A DNA stretch of 64,000 nucleotides from the NCBI GenBank assembly GCA_029953675.1, contig JAMWBK010000001.1, forward strand, positions 1,525,001-1,589,000, given 5' to 3'. Both the position numbers and the translations under genes were made by a program. The notes below the pieces were generated by a model, which was not told the DNA's origin, did no database searches, and was given only the letters and a program-made list of their open reading frames with translations. Of the stretch, positions 1 through 9,631 are shown piece after piece (the first letter of the stretch is position 1; every line of letters starts with the position of its first letter). This DNA comes from Rhodosorus marinus (taxonomy: Eukaryota > Rhodophyta > Stylonematophyceae > Stylonematales > Stylonemataceae).

Positions 1-4
1 CTTC

Positions 5-904
5 ACCCGGTGGCATCTCGACTTCATAGGACGATTACCGAAGGCGCACGGCTCTGGAAATCAGTGGATTCTTGTATGTGTAGAGTCCCTGACAGGTTGG
101 TAGGTAGTAAAGGCAATGCCGGAAGCGACGCAGGCAAACGTCGCCAAGTTCATTTACGAGGCGATAGTGTGCCCATACGGAGCTCCAGTTCAAATATTAA
201 CCGACCGAGGAGCTAATTTCCGGTCGAAAGTGGTGGAGGAGCATCTGCGACTGTTGCCAACTGCCCAGCGATTTGCTAGTAGCTACCACCCTCGGACGAA
301 GTCGACGGCGGAACGGTGGAGCCGGACGTTCCAGGAGGTGCTCGTGAAATTAACGAACGGAGCAGTGACGAGGTGGGATCGCTTTATCCACCAGGCGAAC
401 ATGGCGCTGCGAATGCGGACCAGTACGGTCACCGGCATGTCACCATACGAAATCCTATATGGGGTGAAACCGCGAATCCCCGGACTGGCGCAGGCACCGT
501 TATTGTTCGATGCTGTCGACGAAGATGTTTCTGTTCAGGCGCGAGTCATACAACTAGAGCAACTAGGTCGAGAACGCGAGGCTGTCACGCTGGGGACAGA
601 AGCCGCAAAAAAACAAATGGCACGTTACTATGACTGGAAGGTGAAGGCGGACCCACTGAAACCGGGAGAATTCGGCTTGCTCACGAACGAGGTGAAAACA
701 AAAGGCACGTATCGCCACATCGGACCTTTTCGAGTCTTGGAGCGCCGATTATTCGACACGTAACGACTAGCTGAGCCAGATGGGACGCCGCTCAAGACCT
801 TGGTTCATCGTGATCGTATGAAGGGAGCCCAGATCGACAAGGAAGTGCGGAGTTATTGGTACCATCCCACAAAGGGTGAGCTGGGCGACCTGCGCGGCGA
901 ATAG
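5..904 (+). pseudogene. Ty3/gypsy pol 3' end (integrase), broken
   Basis: The integrase core reads WHLDFIG at about 11-31, then LTDRGANF and YHPRTKSTAERW, giving the expected D, D and E of a retroviral-type integrase. An in-frame TAG at 101-103 interrupts it. The main open part runs 116-763. After the stop at 761-763 the other frame continues with a basic tail (VHRDRMKG...) to a stop near 904, so a frameshift near 765 also breaks the ORF. The window edge cuts off everything 5' of the integrase. It lies directly upstream of its own 3' LTR. A non-functional copy is the safest reading. Confidence 0.85.
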
Positions 905-958
905 TACCAGATAAAACTCAGATTCGGGAGGACCCGTGAGTCTGAGTTGGCGGGTTTA

Positions 959-1280
959 TGTTGGCGCACGGTTGTAGCCGGACAGAACGACACCATCAGG
1001 GCCTAGCTGACAACGGAGAAAGCCAGGGAGACGTCAGGCTAGGCGCGAGCTAGGGGGTAACTGTAGCCAACTGCGACACCAAAAAGAGAACATAGATGGC
1101 TACCAAAAATAGCACTGTGTCTAGATGAGAGAAATTAGATACCTAACCTGAGGGGATAAATAGGCTAGGACGGAGTAGAATATGATAGGGCTTAGTAAAG
1201 AGAAGCCAGGGGGAAAAATTCTTTGGACTTATCAAGCAACTCTTCGTGAGGGGGTTACTTGGGAGAAAAGATCCAATACA
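959..1280 (+). repeat. 3' LTR of the gypsy element
   Basis: It begins TGTTGGCGCACGG and ends CCAATACA, about 322 bp. It aligns along its whole length with the inverted LTR at 60729-61062, which defines both ends. It sits about 55 bp after the end of the pol remnant and runs straight into satellite DNA at 1281. Confidence 0.85.
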
Positions 1281-2450
1281 TCTACGTTTTTGGGAAACGC
1301 CCAGCTGGCAATGAAATGTATCATTTAAACTATATTCGTCCACGTCGTAGATTTTTTAATAGTTAGGACAATGCTCATAAAACGACGGATGGATTGGATA
1401 TTTTGTTTGAAAGGGGAATTTACAATGTAGACTTGTACGGTTGGATATTTCATCTTAAAAATTGACACTTGGGTAACCCAGTTTGGCAGTGTAGTCTATC
1501 ATTTAAACTATATTCGTAGATGTTGTAGATTTTTGAGTAGTACGGAGCATATCAATGAAACGATGTATGGATTCCATTTTTGATAAACAAAAAGTCTTAT
1601 TCAGTGGTTTTGTCCATGTTCGATATTTCATTTTTAAATTTGACGCTTTCGCATTTGGCAAAGACGCAGCTTGGCCATGAAATCTATCATTTAAACTATA
1701 GTCACATATACTTTAAACATTTCACGTTTTCATGAACCTATTAATAAAACGATGTATTGATTCGATATAGAGTTGAATAAATCGTTTTATGCGATAGTTT
1801 TATTGTACAGGGGAGCGGGGGAGGAAGGAAAGTATTTAGCGATCCCGCTCCAGCTTTAGACTATACTCACATGTGATTTATAAGTTTGAATATTTGGGAA
1901 ATGGTTTTAAAACGATATATGAATTGAATATTTTATTGAATGAATAGTTTTTTCCGATAGTTTTGTCCGTGCACGATATTTCATCTTAAAATTTTACGCT
2001 TTGGGAAAAACCCAGCTTGACAATGAAATCTATCATTAAAAACATATTCGCATGTGTTTTAGATTTTCGAATAATTGGGAACATATCAATAAAGCGATGT
2101 ATGGAATGGATATTTTGTTAAAAACAGTTTTTTCGATAGTTCTGCCTTTGCACGATATTTCTTCTTAAATTTGGATACTTTGGGAAACACCCAGCTTTGT
2201 GATGAAATCTATCAGTTAAACTATATTCGCATGTGTTTTGCATTTTTTTAATATTGAGGGACATATGAATCAAACGATGTATTGATTGGATATGTTGTTG
2301 AATGAATCGTTTGATTCGATAGTTTGGTTGTGCAGGGGTGCTCCAGAGGTCGGAAGGGATTTGGCGATCCCGTTGCAGCTTTAGACTATGTTCGTATGTG
2401 TTCTATATTCTTTTTAGTATTCAGGAAAATATCATTAAAACGATGTAAAG
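1281..2450. repeat. AT-rich tandem satellite, about 175-bp unit
   Basis: A landmark close to CTATCATTTAAACTATATTC recurs at about 1319, 1498, 1686, 1856 (variant), 2031, 2210 and 2382 (variant), spaced 170-188 bp. Other landmarks repeat in the same order: AAAACGATGTATGGATT, GATATTTCATCTTAAA and GGGAAACACCCAGCTT. Units 4 and 7 share a distinct G-rich insert (CAGGGG...GCGATCCCG) before AGCTTTAGACTAT, so they are a subtype three units apart. Base composition is far more AT-rich than the flanks. No credible gene lies inside. Confidence 0.85.
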
Positions 2451-2875
2451 TTGGACGCTCAGCATATGTTGACCTCGCGATTACATGCCCACCTCACGGC
2501 TGCCGCCCGCCGCCGAGGGGCAGCCGCTTCGGCTCTTCGACGAGTGAAGAAACGACGGTATGCTGAGATCATGGGGTCATCAGTCTGCCCTACCGCGAGG
2601 GTTGCTCCCACCGGTTCCAGCCTTTCATTGTGGAAAGCTTTGGTCATGTGGATAAGTCTGGTTTAGAGTGGTTGCGGAAATGTTTCGCTGAGCATTCTTC
2701 TGAGAACTTGGCGCTTTTACGGCGTTTGAATGCCGCCCTGTGGCAATATTCTAGCAGCATGCTTGCCGAGGCGCGCCATCGGCGCCTGGGTTTGCACGCT
2801 TCCCTCCCTAGTTCTTAGTTCCTTTTCACGTCTTGCGTAGAGCTTCAGGCTATGCTAGTAAAGCCCATTTTTGCT
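2451..2875 (+). mobile_element. RLE-1 3' fragment
   Basis: Translation in shifting frames matches the end of the RLE-1 polyprotein: YVDLAIT-like, the ARRRGAAASALRRVK block, then LRRLNAALW and SSMLAEARHRRLGLHASLPSS. The RLE-1 3' hairpin GCGCGCCATCGGCGCC and the tail CTATGCTAGTAAAGCCC follow. It is 5'-truncated and frameshifted. It abuts the satellite. Confidence 0.85.
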
Positions 2876-3040
2876 CACTGGCGATAGTCCAGTAGCATGC
2901 TGGCGGAGGCGCGCCACCACCGCCTGGGCTGGCCCGCTGAGAATCCTCTCTGATCGGACCCGACCCCGCCACAGGACATGGCCGTATATCAGTACTTAGG
3001 CCTCAACCTCTTGGGCTCCAGTTTTTGTGTCAGCCCGTCA
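2876..3040 (+). mobile_element. Second RLE-1 tail stub
   Basis: GCGATAGTCCAGTAGCATGCTGGCGGAGG followed by an imperfect RLE-1 hairpin repeats the end of the preceding element just after its tail, so two tails are stacked head to tail. The sequence after 2950 is not recognised. Confidence 0.5.
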
Positions 3041-3189
3041 AGAATTTTATATTTGCTTTATACTCTTTAACTGTATCTAAGGCCGCTACAGCCGAGAACA
3101 CTCCTTTTATGTATATTGAACAACCATAATATTCCAAAAACCTATTCAGAACGAATAAAATATCTTCTCCCCGTAGATTTAGGATTTTT

Positions 3190-3552
3190 TTGTGCTCGTT
3201 GAAAGCACAATTCGGGAGCTGGAGAGCTACTCGAGGGTGAGATGGGGCTTGACAACAGAGGGAGGGGAAAAAGCCGGGCCTTGTCGACACAAGTTGGGAA
3301 GAGGTCAAACTGTTGGAGATGTACAAAAGAAGGGCACTTCAAGAGAGAGCGCCCTCAGTGGAGACAGAAGTTCGTTGCGACGAGTTTGGTGCGAAAACAA
3401 CTATCCCTGTTGAGAGTAACCTCTCGCTTGACAGTGGCTGCACGGATGACTTCTGAAACGAGGGGTAATACTTGAAGAATTACAAGGGGATCGACACGAC
3501 TCCAATCTACTTCCGAAACGATTCTACAAGTCCCGCCGTTAGCAAGAGGCAG

Positions 3553-3589
<37 letters not shown>

Positions 3590-3720
3590 TTTCCTGCTAA
3601 GCTCAGACGCGGACTTGATACTGAGGGACGTCTACTATATTCCTGAACTAGGGGGGACTTATAATCTACTTTCGGTTAGGACGTCCTTCGTTAGAGTCGG
3701 AACCCTTTGGAGTCGGAGCC
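3190..3720 (+). pseudogene. Ty1/copia gag-protease fragment with a T32 tract
   Basis: A degenerate CCHC knuckle (CWRCTKEGHFKRER, last Cys changed to Arg) lies near 3310-3355. The copia protease motif LDSGCTD follows near 3427-3447. The end of the protease region (LRDVYYIPEL...YNLLSV) is seen near 3620-3680. Between them is a run of 32 T at 3556-3587. The pieces are in different frames, so this is a dead copy. Confidence 0.7.
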
Positions 3721-3734
3721 CTTTAGGTTTACAC

Positions 3735-3895
3735 CAAGCGATAAAGTGGTGTGAATACTCTGTCGGCTAACGCCATCAACTCTGAGTGTTTGATTTCCAG
3801 CCATTCAAACAGTTCAGATATGGTCTCTCCTGCCCTCATCTTTCTGCTGAGCAGTTTCCTTTCCAGCTCTGCCTGTAAGTCAAAATCAGGTTCGT
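3735..3895 (-). pseudogene. Ty1/copia gag-like fragment
   Basis: Read on the minus strand this gives LQAELERKLLSRKMRAGETISELFEWLEIKHSEL in short, the helical gag pattern of copia elements (a lysine-methionine pair followed by GE-x-I-x-E). It lies back to back with the plus-strand copia piece just upstream. No complete ORF remains. Confidence 0.45.
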
Positions 3896-3927
3896 ATAAA
3901 ATTGCTTAAACTTATCCCAGATCTCCT

Positions 3928-5250
3928 TTAGGTCGCAAGGCACTGCTTTTGAAGCCTATACTGGAGTGCAACAAGGCGACCCATGTGGTCCTGTCCTTCA
4001 CGCCTGTGCTTTGCAGCTCCTTCTCTTGCGTCTCGCGACCGCGGTTCCGGATCTTCGTACCCGCACCTATCACCACGACGTGAGGTTGCTAGGCACTCCT
4101 GAGAACTTGGATCGGGGGTTGACCCAGATCGAAGCAATCGCACGTGGAGTAGGTCTGACGGTGGAACCAGAAAAGTGTCGTTCTCTCGCCTCCCTGCCAT
4201 CAAGTCTCCGAGTCATTGATGAACGTGAAGGGCTCGAGCACATGGTGTGGTTTTGGGGAGTGAGAACTTCATCCAAGACCCTTGCGAACGAGTTTCAGTC
4301 CGACATAGTCAGCTCAACGACGCCATTGAGCGCCCACCGGACAGCATTCTGCAATTAGTATGCCTCCTTTCCCGTTTTTGTGTTGGTCCCCGGCTCCGAC
4401 TGAATTCTTGGCTGCGAAGCCTTCCACACATTGGGGTTCATGGATCGCAGTCAAGGCGGACGAGATGATGCTGAAACACTCGGGAACGCTCTTGGATGAA
4501 CACCTGGATGGGGAACCGCTCCTGACAGGGATTTGGTTCGTGCCCAGGTCGTTCTACCGTTGCGATTGGGTGGATTTGGCGTGCCAGACCGTGGACTCGC
4601 ATGTTCGCCTGCGGCGGTCGCCTCGTGGGCCATCGCACTTCGTACCTCGGTGAGATTTCGGATGCGAAGTGCCTGCCGTTTGACTCGAGCACTGACTAGA
4701 GAGGACCCCGTGACCCTTCCGGCCCCGCTTTTGAGTATCGATGATCGTCTGCAACAGGCGTTCTGTAGGTGCAACGCCGTGCCGGACGAGAATCGATGCA
4801 AGTTTTGCTCCTGGAACGAGCCGTTATGGGGAAGTACGGAGGCGATCGAGGATTCTCACATCGACAGAGTACTCGTCGACGAGGGGGAAGCCAGCGGGGT
4901 CACCTGTTTCAGAGTACCCGGGTACGAGCCGATTACGGAGCTTACGTACTGATGCGATTCAGCATAGCTTCAGCTGGTGCCAACACAGTGCCAGTCACGC
5001 AATCTTGCTCAACTCTCTTCTCACACCGCCTACCACCGCCGCTCGCCTCCGCGGCATGGGCGGTCGCCTATCGCACATGTGGTTAACCACCCTGCCTTAC
5101 CCCTGGGCCACCGTCTCGATGCCTTCCAGTTGCGCTCTGCCACGCGGACAAACGGACCTAGGATCTACCTGGGTCACAAGTTCCGTGCCACTCTAATGGC
5201 CGTCTTTCTGGGATGGATCAGCTTGGGTGAGATTCTATCCCCCACGTGGA
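3928..5250 (+). pseudogene. RLE-1 related reverse transcriptase, decayed
   Basis: It opens inside RT motif B (TGVQQGDPCGP near 3965) and reaches motif C, where the usual YHDD reads YHHD, so a catalytic aspartate is lost. It continues through the thumb and connection region (LPLRLGGFGV, RSACRLTRALTREDPVTLP) to IYLG-like sequence near 5165. At least four frameshifts are needed to follow it. It is a more diverged member than the copies at 25445 and 54089. It ends before the RLE domain. Confidence 0.8.
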
Positions 5251-5399
5251 AAGGTACATTTCCTCGAGTTCCCCTCCCCTGTCTGGGGATATGTCGGGGG
5301 AGGTTCGCCATCATGTGGCATGTTTTTGCGATCTTCCGAAATCACCAATTCGTTGCCTCCTGCAGCGTATCACTACTTCTACTAATATCTAGGGAAAAG

Positions 5400-6830
5400 C
5401 TAACCCCGTAGCCTTTATTCGGCCGCTACCTACCGCAGCGCAATACCACTACTATATGTTCGCTCTAAACTTACTTGGACCCCCTGTCCAGGGTCTCATC
5501 TAAGTTCTACTCAAGGGAAATATTGTTCTATCCGCGCGATCTTTCTCGATCGAATGCTCAACTAGCGCAGCATTATGCTGCCACAGAATCTGATTTAATT
5601 GACCCTTCACCGACGACAGATGGGAGTCACGATCATGCAGATGCGCCGTCCCTATGCGAAGAAATTCAAGGGTTGCCTCTCCTATTTGACCAAAAGTCTC
5701 GAAAATGAACGGCACAAAAACCAGGTCTCGGTTTTCCACCCTCAGCACCTCCTCATAATGCAACGCCTTCACTTGTTCTGCTTGTTTCGCAGCATATCCG
5801 CAACTCCAGCTCGTATGTCTCAACTGATGCCTTTGAAGTGGCGATGTTGCCATCACGTCCACCACGTACACGCAACCGCTCGTCGGGTGCCGTGCTACAA
5901 TATCGGTTCGAATTCCGGACCCTGAGGCTCTACTACTTTCTCTTTGAAATTCCATAGGTGTAACCATCGACTCAGTTCGACTTTCAGCTCATCGTGCCTC
6001 TTTGTTCGCATCCCAGATGACGTCCTGCAGTGGTGCAGCCGCTGGACCCCACGCACATCGTGTGGTTGCTCGCAGACTGCGCACGTGTATGACCGGCCTA
6101 GGCCAGGTAGTGGTAGCCCCAGTAGCATCCTCATGCTCCAAATCATCTCATCCGGACTCAATTTCCTTGGATCCAAGTTAGGGCAGTCTCGTAGCCATAC
6201 GCCACAACCCGTCCCTGCCGCCGACCGGATTGCCCTGTCTATATCCTCCACCGTTGCATCCTCCGTGAGTATCTCGAATGCGTGACCGTGGCACTCTTGA
6301 GAGAGCGTTTTTTGAATGGGACCGTCATATCCTCGAGAACTCGTCGGATCTGCCTCAGTGCCTCTTGCACAGTCTGCTAATGGCTGCCATTCCGCTAGCC
6401 TCTTGAGCCGTTCGCTCGTCGTTGGTGATAGCCTCCTCTGTACCGTATGACTTGGCGCTACAAGTGGCACTGCCATATCGTCCGTGGTCCACTGCATATT
6501 GATCTCACGCCGCTGATGTCCATCCGCAAGGGAAGTACAGTCCAAAAGTAGCCGCCTAAGGTAGCAGGACTGAGTGATATTCTCCTGAAGACTCTGCTTC
6601 CACCCAGAGTGAAAAGCGACCGGTTGAATCCTCGTCCGCGTAGCAAAGCCAAGCGCTCCCCATCGGCATGGCAGTCGAATCTGCTGCTCCTCCACGTTTG
6701 CCTCAACTCCGGTGATGTCTTGATGGTGTCTCAGTCCTCCACATAATCCTTCCAGTTCTGCAAGGGTGATGCCGTCGGCTTCCCTGGTGGTGGTGCGGCC
6801 CAGTGAATACGCCAGCCCCCTGGTATGGCA
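5400..6830 (-). pseudogene. RLE-3 non-LTR element, 3' half
   Basis: The minus-strand reading is open from about 6822, including LRLPCRWGALGF-like sequence (RT connection), and then shows a cysteine cluster CAVCEQPHDVRGVQRLHHC near 6065-6095. A frameshift near 5930 moves into GIRTDIVARHPTSGCVYVVDV and then FVPFIFETFGQIG. This is the RLE fold of R2-type elements: D, then VVD, then a Lys/His-Tyr helix. The 3' UTR contains GCGCTGCGGTAGGTAGC, which recurs at other RLE-3 ends. It is 5'-truncated and frameshifted. Confidence 0.75.
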
Positions 6831-7084
6831 GTCAAGTCGCGTTCCCGCACAGTATCAGAGAATCGCTAGCCTAACGTGCAATTCAGACTCTGGGAGACGT
6901 TGAAGAGCATTCACGAGCTTTGCATGACGTGTTTGGGTGGTCCTGCAGGTCGACTCCGCGTATTGGCGCCTTCCAATGGGAATAGAGTACAGGGTTATCC
7001 CCTCGCGCCACCTGAATGTCTGGAATATCCACATTTATCCTACGTGGTGTGTCCAGACTAACATCCCCAAACTAACGTAATCCC
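6831..7084. other. Unassigned spacer with RLE-3 tail motifs
   Basis: No coding sequence is convincing. The end (7020-7084) carries CCAGACTAAC and CAAACTAACGTAATCCCGTAG, the reverse complement of the motif that closes RLE-3 3' tails elsewhere. Confidence 0.4.
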
Positions 7085-7770
7085 GTAGTCTTTTCGGCAG
7101 CTACCTACCGCAGCGCAATACCACTGCTCTATGTTCGCACTAGACTCACTTAGACCCCCTGTCCAGGGGTCTCATCTAACTTCTGGACTGGACTTTAACT
7201 ACTAGCTAGTGGGAATATCGACCGGTCCGCCCGGTCTTTGGGGGCGGACCGGTGCGTGTTGTACCAACTGTGCGTTCTGTTGGCAGTAAATGCGGGTGAA
7301 TTGTCCTCTCACCGACGATGAATGCGAGTCCCGATCATGGAGATATGCCGTGGCTCTTCGAAGGAACTCCAGCCCCTCTTGTCCAAGTCGCCCATAGGTT
7401 TCAACCACAAATGGTACTAGAATCAGCTCTCTGCCCTCATTCGATATCGCTTCTGCGTAATGTGCCACTTTGCTATGTTCTGCTTTCTCCGCCGCATACC
7501 CACTCTTCCAACTAGTCTGTTGCAAGTATTGTCGCAGCACTGGTGACGTCACCATCACGTCCAACACGTACACGTGTCCACTTGTTGGGTGCCTCCCTAC
7601 GATGTCAGGACGTATCCCTGAATACCTAAAGAACCACTGCGGTTCCACTTACAAGTCCGTGAAATTCCACAGATGCAACCTCCGACTTAACTCCGTTTTT
7701 AGCTCATCGTCACCCTTAGTTCGCATACCTGATGATGTGCCCCAGATACTCCTTCTGCTGACCAATCCTC
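7085..7770 (-). mobile_element. RLE-3 3' end, second copy
   Basis: The minus strand encodes IRPDIVGRHPTSGHVYVLDV, followed by a Lys-rich helix with AHY and by LVPFVVETYGRLGQEG. It keeps the full PD...D...K arrangement of a PD-(D/E)XK nuclease, better than the neighbour at 5400-6830. The ORF ends at 7202. The 3' UTR (7085-7200) matches that of the neighbour, including GCAGCTACCTACCGCAGCGC on the plus strand. It is 5'-truncated near 7770. Confidence 0.75.
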
Positions 7771-8130
7771 AATACTCCAGACTACCGCAACCGTAAACTT
7801 TACTGGGCAGCTTCGTACTGCAGCGTATCACTATTCCTCCTACTATCTCGGGAAAAGCTAATCCTAGACTAACGTAACTCCAAACAAGTTTGGAAGAAAA
7901 TAAGGGGAAACCGAAATCACTCTACAGATATCCAGTCGATCCGTTTATTCAGAGCCCAACTACCCTGAGAAGCGAGAGACAAGACGCTGATGACGCGCAT
8001 CTACAAACAAAGCAGCATTTGATCACCGCAGGGTCAAAGAAAGCTCCGTGAGCAGACTATCTAGACGCCCTGGGTCGTTGCGAAAGAGACCTCGCAGCCA
8101 GCGAGAACCTACACTATCTATCAAGCCAAA
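7771..8130 (-). mobile_element. RLE-3 tail plus RLE-5 3' fragment
   Basis: 7771-7880 is a diverged RLE-3 tail (TTTACTGGGCAGC...CTGCAGCG). 7880-8120 aligns in order with the 3' part of the RLE-5 fragment at 49215: GAGAAGCGAGAGACAAGACG, then TCAAAGAAAGCTCCGTGAG, then CAGCCAGCGAGAACC. Both are non-coding stubs. Confidence 0.5.
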
Positions 8131-8400
8131 GCTATCCGGCCTGCGAGATTGAGACTGTGGTTACCACTTCTCAGGTCGACATGAACGTAAGAAGTGGTAA
8201 CGAACAGTTAAAAACCCAGGTTACTCCAGTTGCGTTCGACATGAAACTTCTTGGCCAATGTGAACTTAAATGCTTGAATGTACGGCCCCTGAATCACCCG
8301 CAAGAGGTAGGGTTCTGGAGGTCATTTATCAAAATCGCAAGCTGAGCAGCCATAAAAACTTGCGCAATCATTACCCAATATCTTCGGAAGCTTCAGGTTT
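8131..8400. other. Unassigned sequence with a 12-bp hairpin
   Basis: There is no recognisable gene. A perfect inverted repeat (8160-8171 GTTACCACTTCT with 8190-8201) has an 18-nt spacer. Confidence 0.5.
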
Positions 8401-8404
8401 CAAA

Positions 8405-8760
8405 TCGAATTGAGCAACGTCGTTTTTGTTCGGAGGCCGAAAGAAAACACCTTGAGGGAAGAAAAGACTAAACGCGGAGAAGATCGTGCGCCTCCATCGT
8501 CAAAGCAGCGTTCATACGCCACAGCAAGGATTCGTCGAAACCTTTCTGGGCTCTCCAACTTTATCTGTGATCTTTCCGCAGGTGAAAGCAAAAAAGCAAC
8601 AGCAAGACTACAACACAATGCCAATAAAAACCAGACTACAGTAAGACCACGCTCATCTGTTTCATTCACAGAGAACCCAAAGTTGGAGCTCGGTTCCCAT
8701 TGCCATTGAAGATCGCCGGAATAGTTGTTCAACGAACGCTCCAATCTCTCGACAACGTCT
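8405..8760 (-). mobile_element. RLE-2 3' stub, diverged
   Basis: On the plus strand GGAGGCCGAAAGAAAACACC, AAAGACTAAACGCGG and CGTTCATACGCCACAGCAAG match the reverse complement of the RLE-2 3' end found intact at 9632. The 5' half is not recognisable. Confidence 0.6.
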
Positions 8761-9061
8761 TCTTCCTTGCGGGGACAAGGAAAGTTCTCTTCGAGACAAA
8801 GAATGCTTGAGGTAAACCTGGGTTATTATCGTTAGCCTGGGGTAGCGCAAGACAGAGATACAGTCCCGCGCCATATTATTGGCCACCCGGAGTATCAAGG
8901 TCAAGGTTCGCCCCTACCTTTTGTATTACAATTTCATTTCGTTCATTGGTATATTGCTCAGCCAGAACATGAAGGTCCAGAGAGGCCAAGGTTCTCCCCG
9001 GCTACTGCCCCGTTTGTCTGGTTTTTACCGATTTTCTTTTTACTCGCCATAGCCAGAAACG
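8761..9061. other. Unassigned sequence with a dispersed block
   Basis: No gene is seen. The block TTTGTATTACAATTTCATTTC at about 8917 recurs near 9270 and 10848, next to RLE-2 copies, and may belong to an RLE-2 flank or to another repeat. Confidence 0.3.
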
Positions 9062-9200
9062 CTAGGGAAGGCGTGAAAAGGAGCTAAGAACTAGGAAGAA
9101 AAGTGTACAAACCCAGGCGGCGCCGATGGCGCGCCGATGCTAAAAACCAGAATATTGCCACAGCGCAAAAGGCTAAAATACGTCGTAAAAGTCCAGTCCA
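9062..9200 (-). mobile_element. RLE-1 3' tail stub
   Basis: AGGCGTGAAAAGGAGCTAAGAACTAGG and the hairpin GGCGCCGATGGCGCGCC are the reverse complement of the RLE-1 3' UTR. The coding part is barely present (AATATTGCCACAGCG). Confidence 0.7.
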
Positions 9201-9324
9201 GAGTTCATAGCATAGTCTGCTATGCTACGAAAGGCACAAGTCCAGTCCACGAAAGGCACATGTACACACCCCTTTGTATTGCAATTTCATTTCATTCCTT
9301 GGAATGGCCACCCCTTTAGAATAT

Positions 9325-9631
9325 CGAACGAATGGTTTAATCGGAGGCTGAAAAAAAAACCCCCAGGGGAAAAAAAGACTAAGCGCGCCGAAGTACTCGC
9401 GCCTCCAACATCAAAGCGGCATTCATGCGCCACAGCAGGAAACTTAAGCGGGTAAACAACGATTGAAGACGGTCAGGGCGTTCGCGGAACAACTCCCGAA
9501 GCCAGCGAGAACCAACAGAGTCCATGAACCCAAAGCACTCAATGATCAGGGGTACCAAGCGATGTCTAATGCCGAAGCACGAACACCAGGGGAAGACAAA
9601 GCCCTCGCGTATTTGATCTCTTTGCGGCGTA
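9325..9631 (-). mobile_element. RLE-2, short 5'-truncated copy
   Basis: The 3' end (GAACGAATGGTTTAATCGGAGG on the plus strand) is followed by the same roughly 300 bp seen from 9632. It stops at TTTGCGGCGT, where the next copy's 3' end begins at once. The two copies are nearly identical and head to tail. It encodes only the last 90 or so residues of the RLE region. Confidence 0.85.

Noticed and set aside
1281-2450. CRISPR-like array, considered because of regular spacing
   Set aside because: Whole 175-bp units repeat rather than short repeats with unique spacers, and this is eukaryotic DNA: a satellite.
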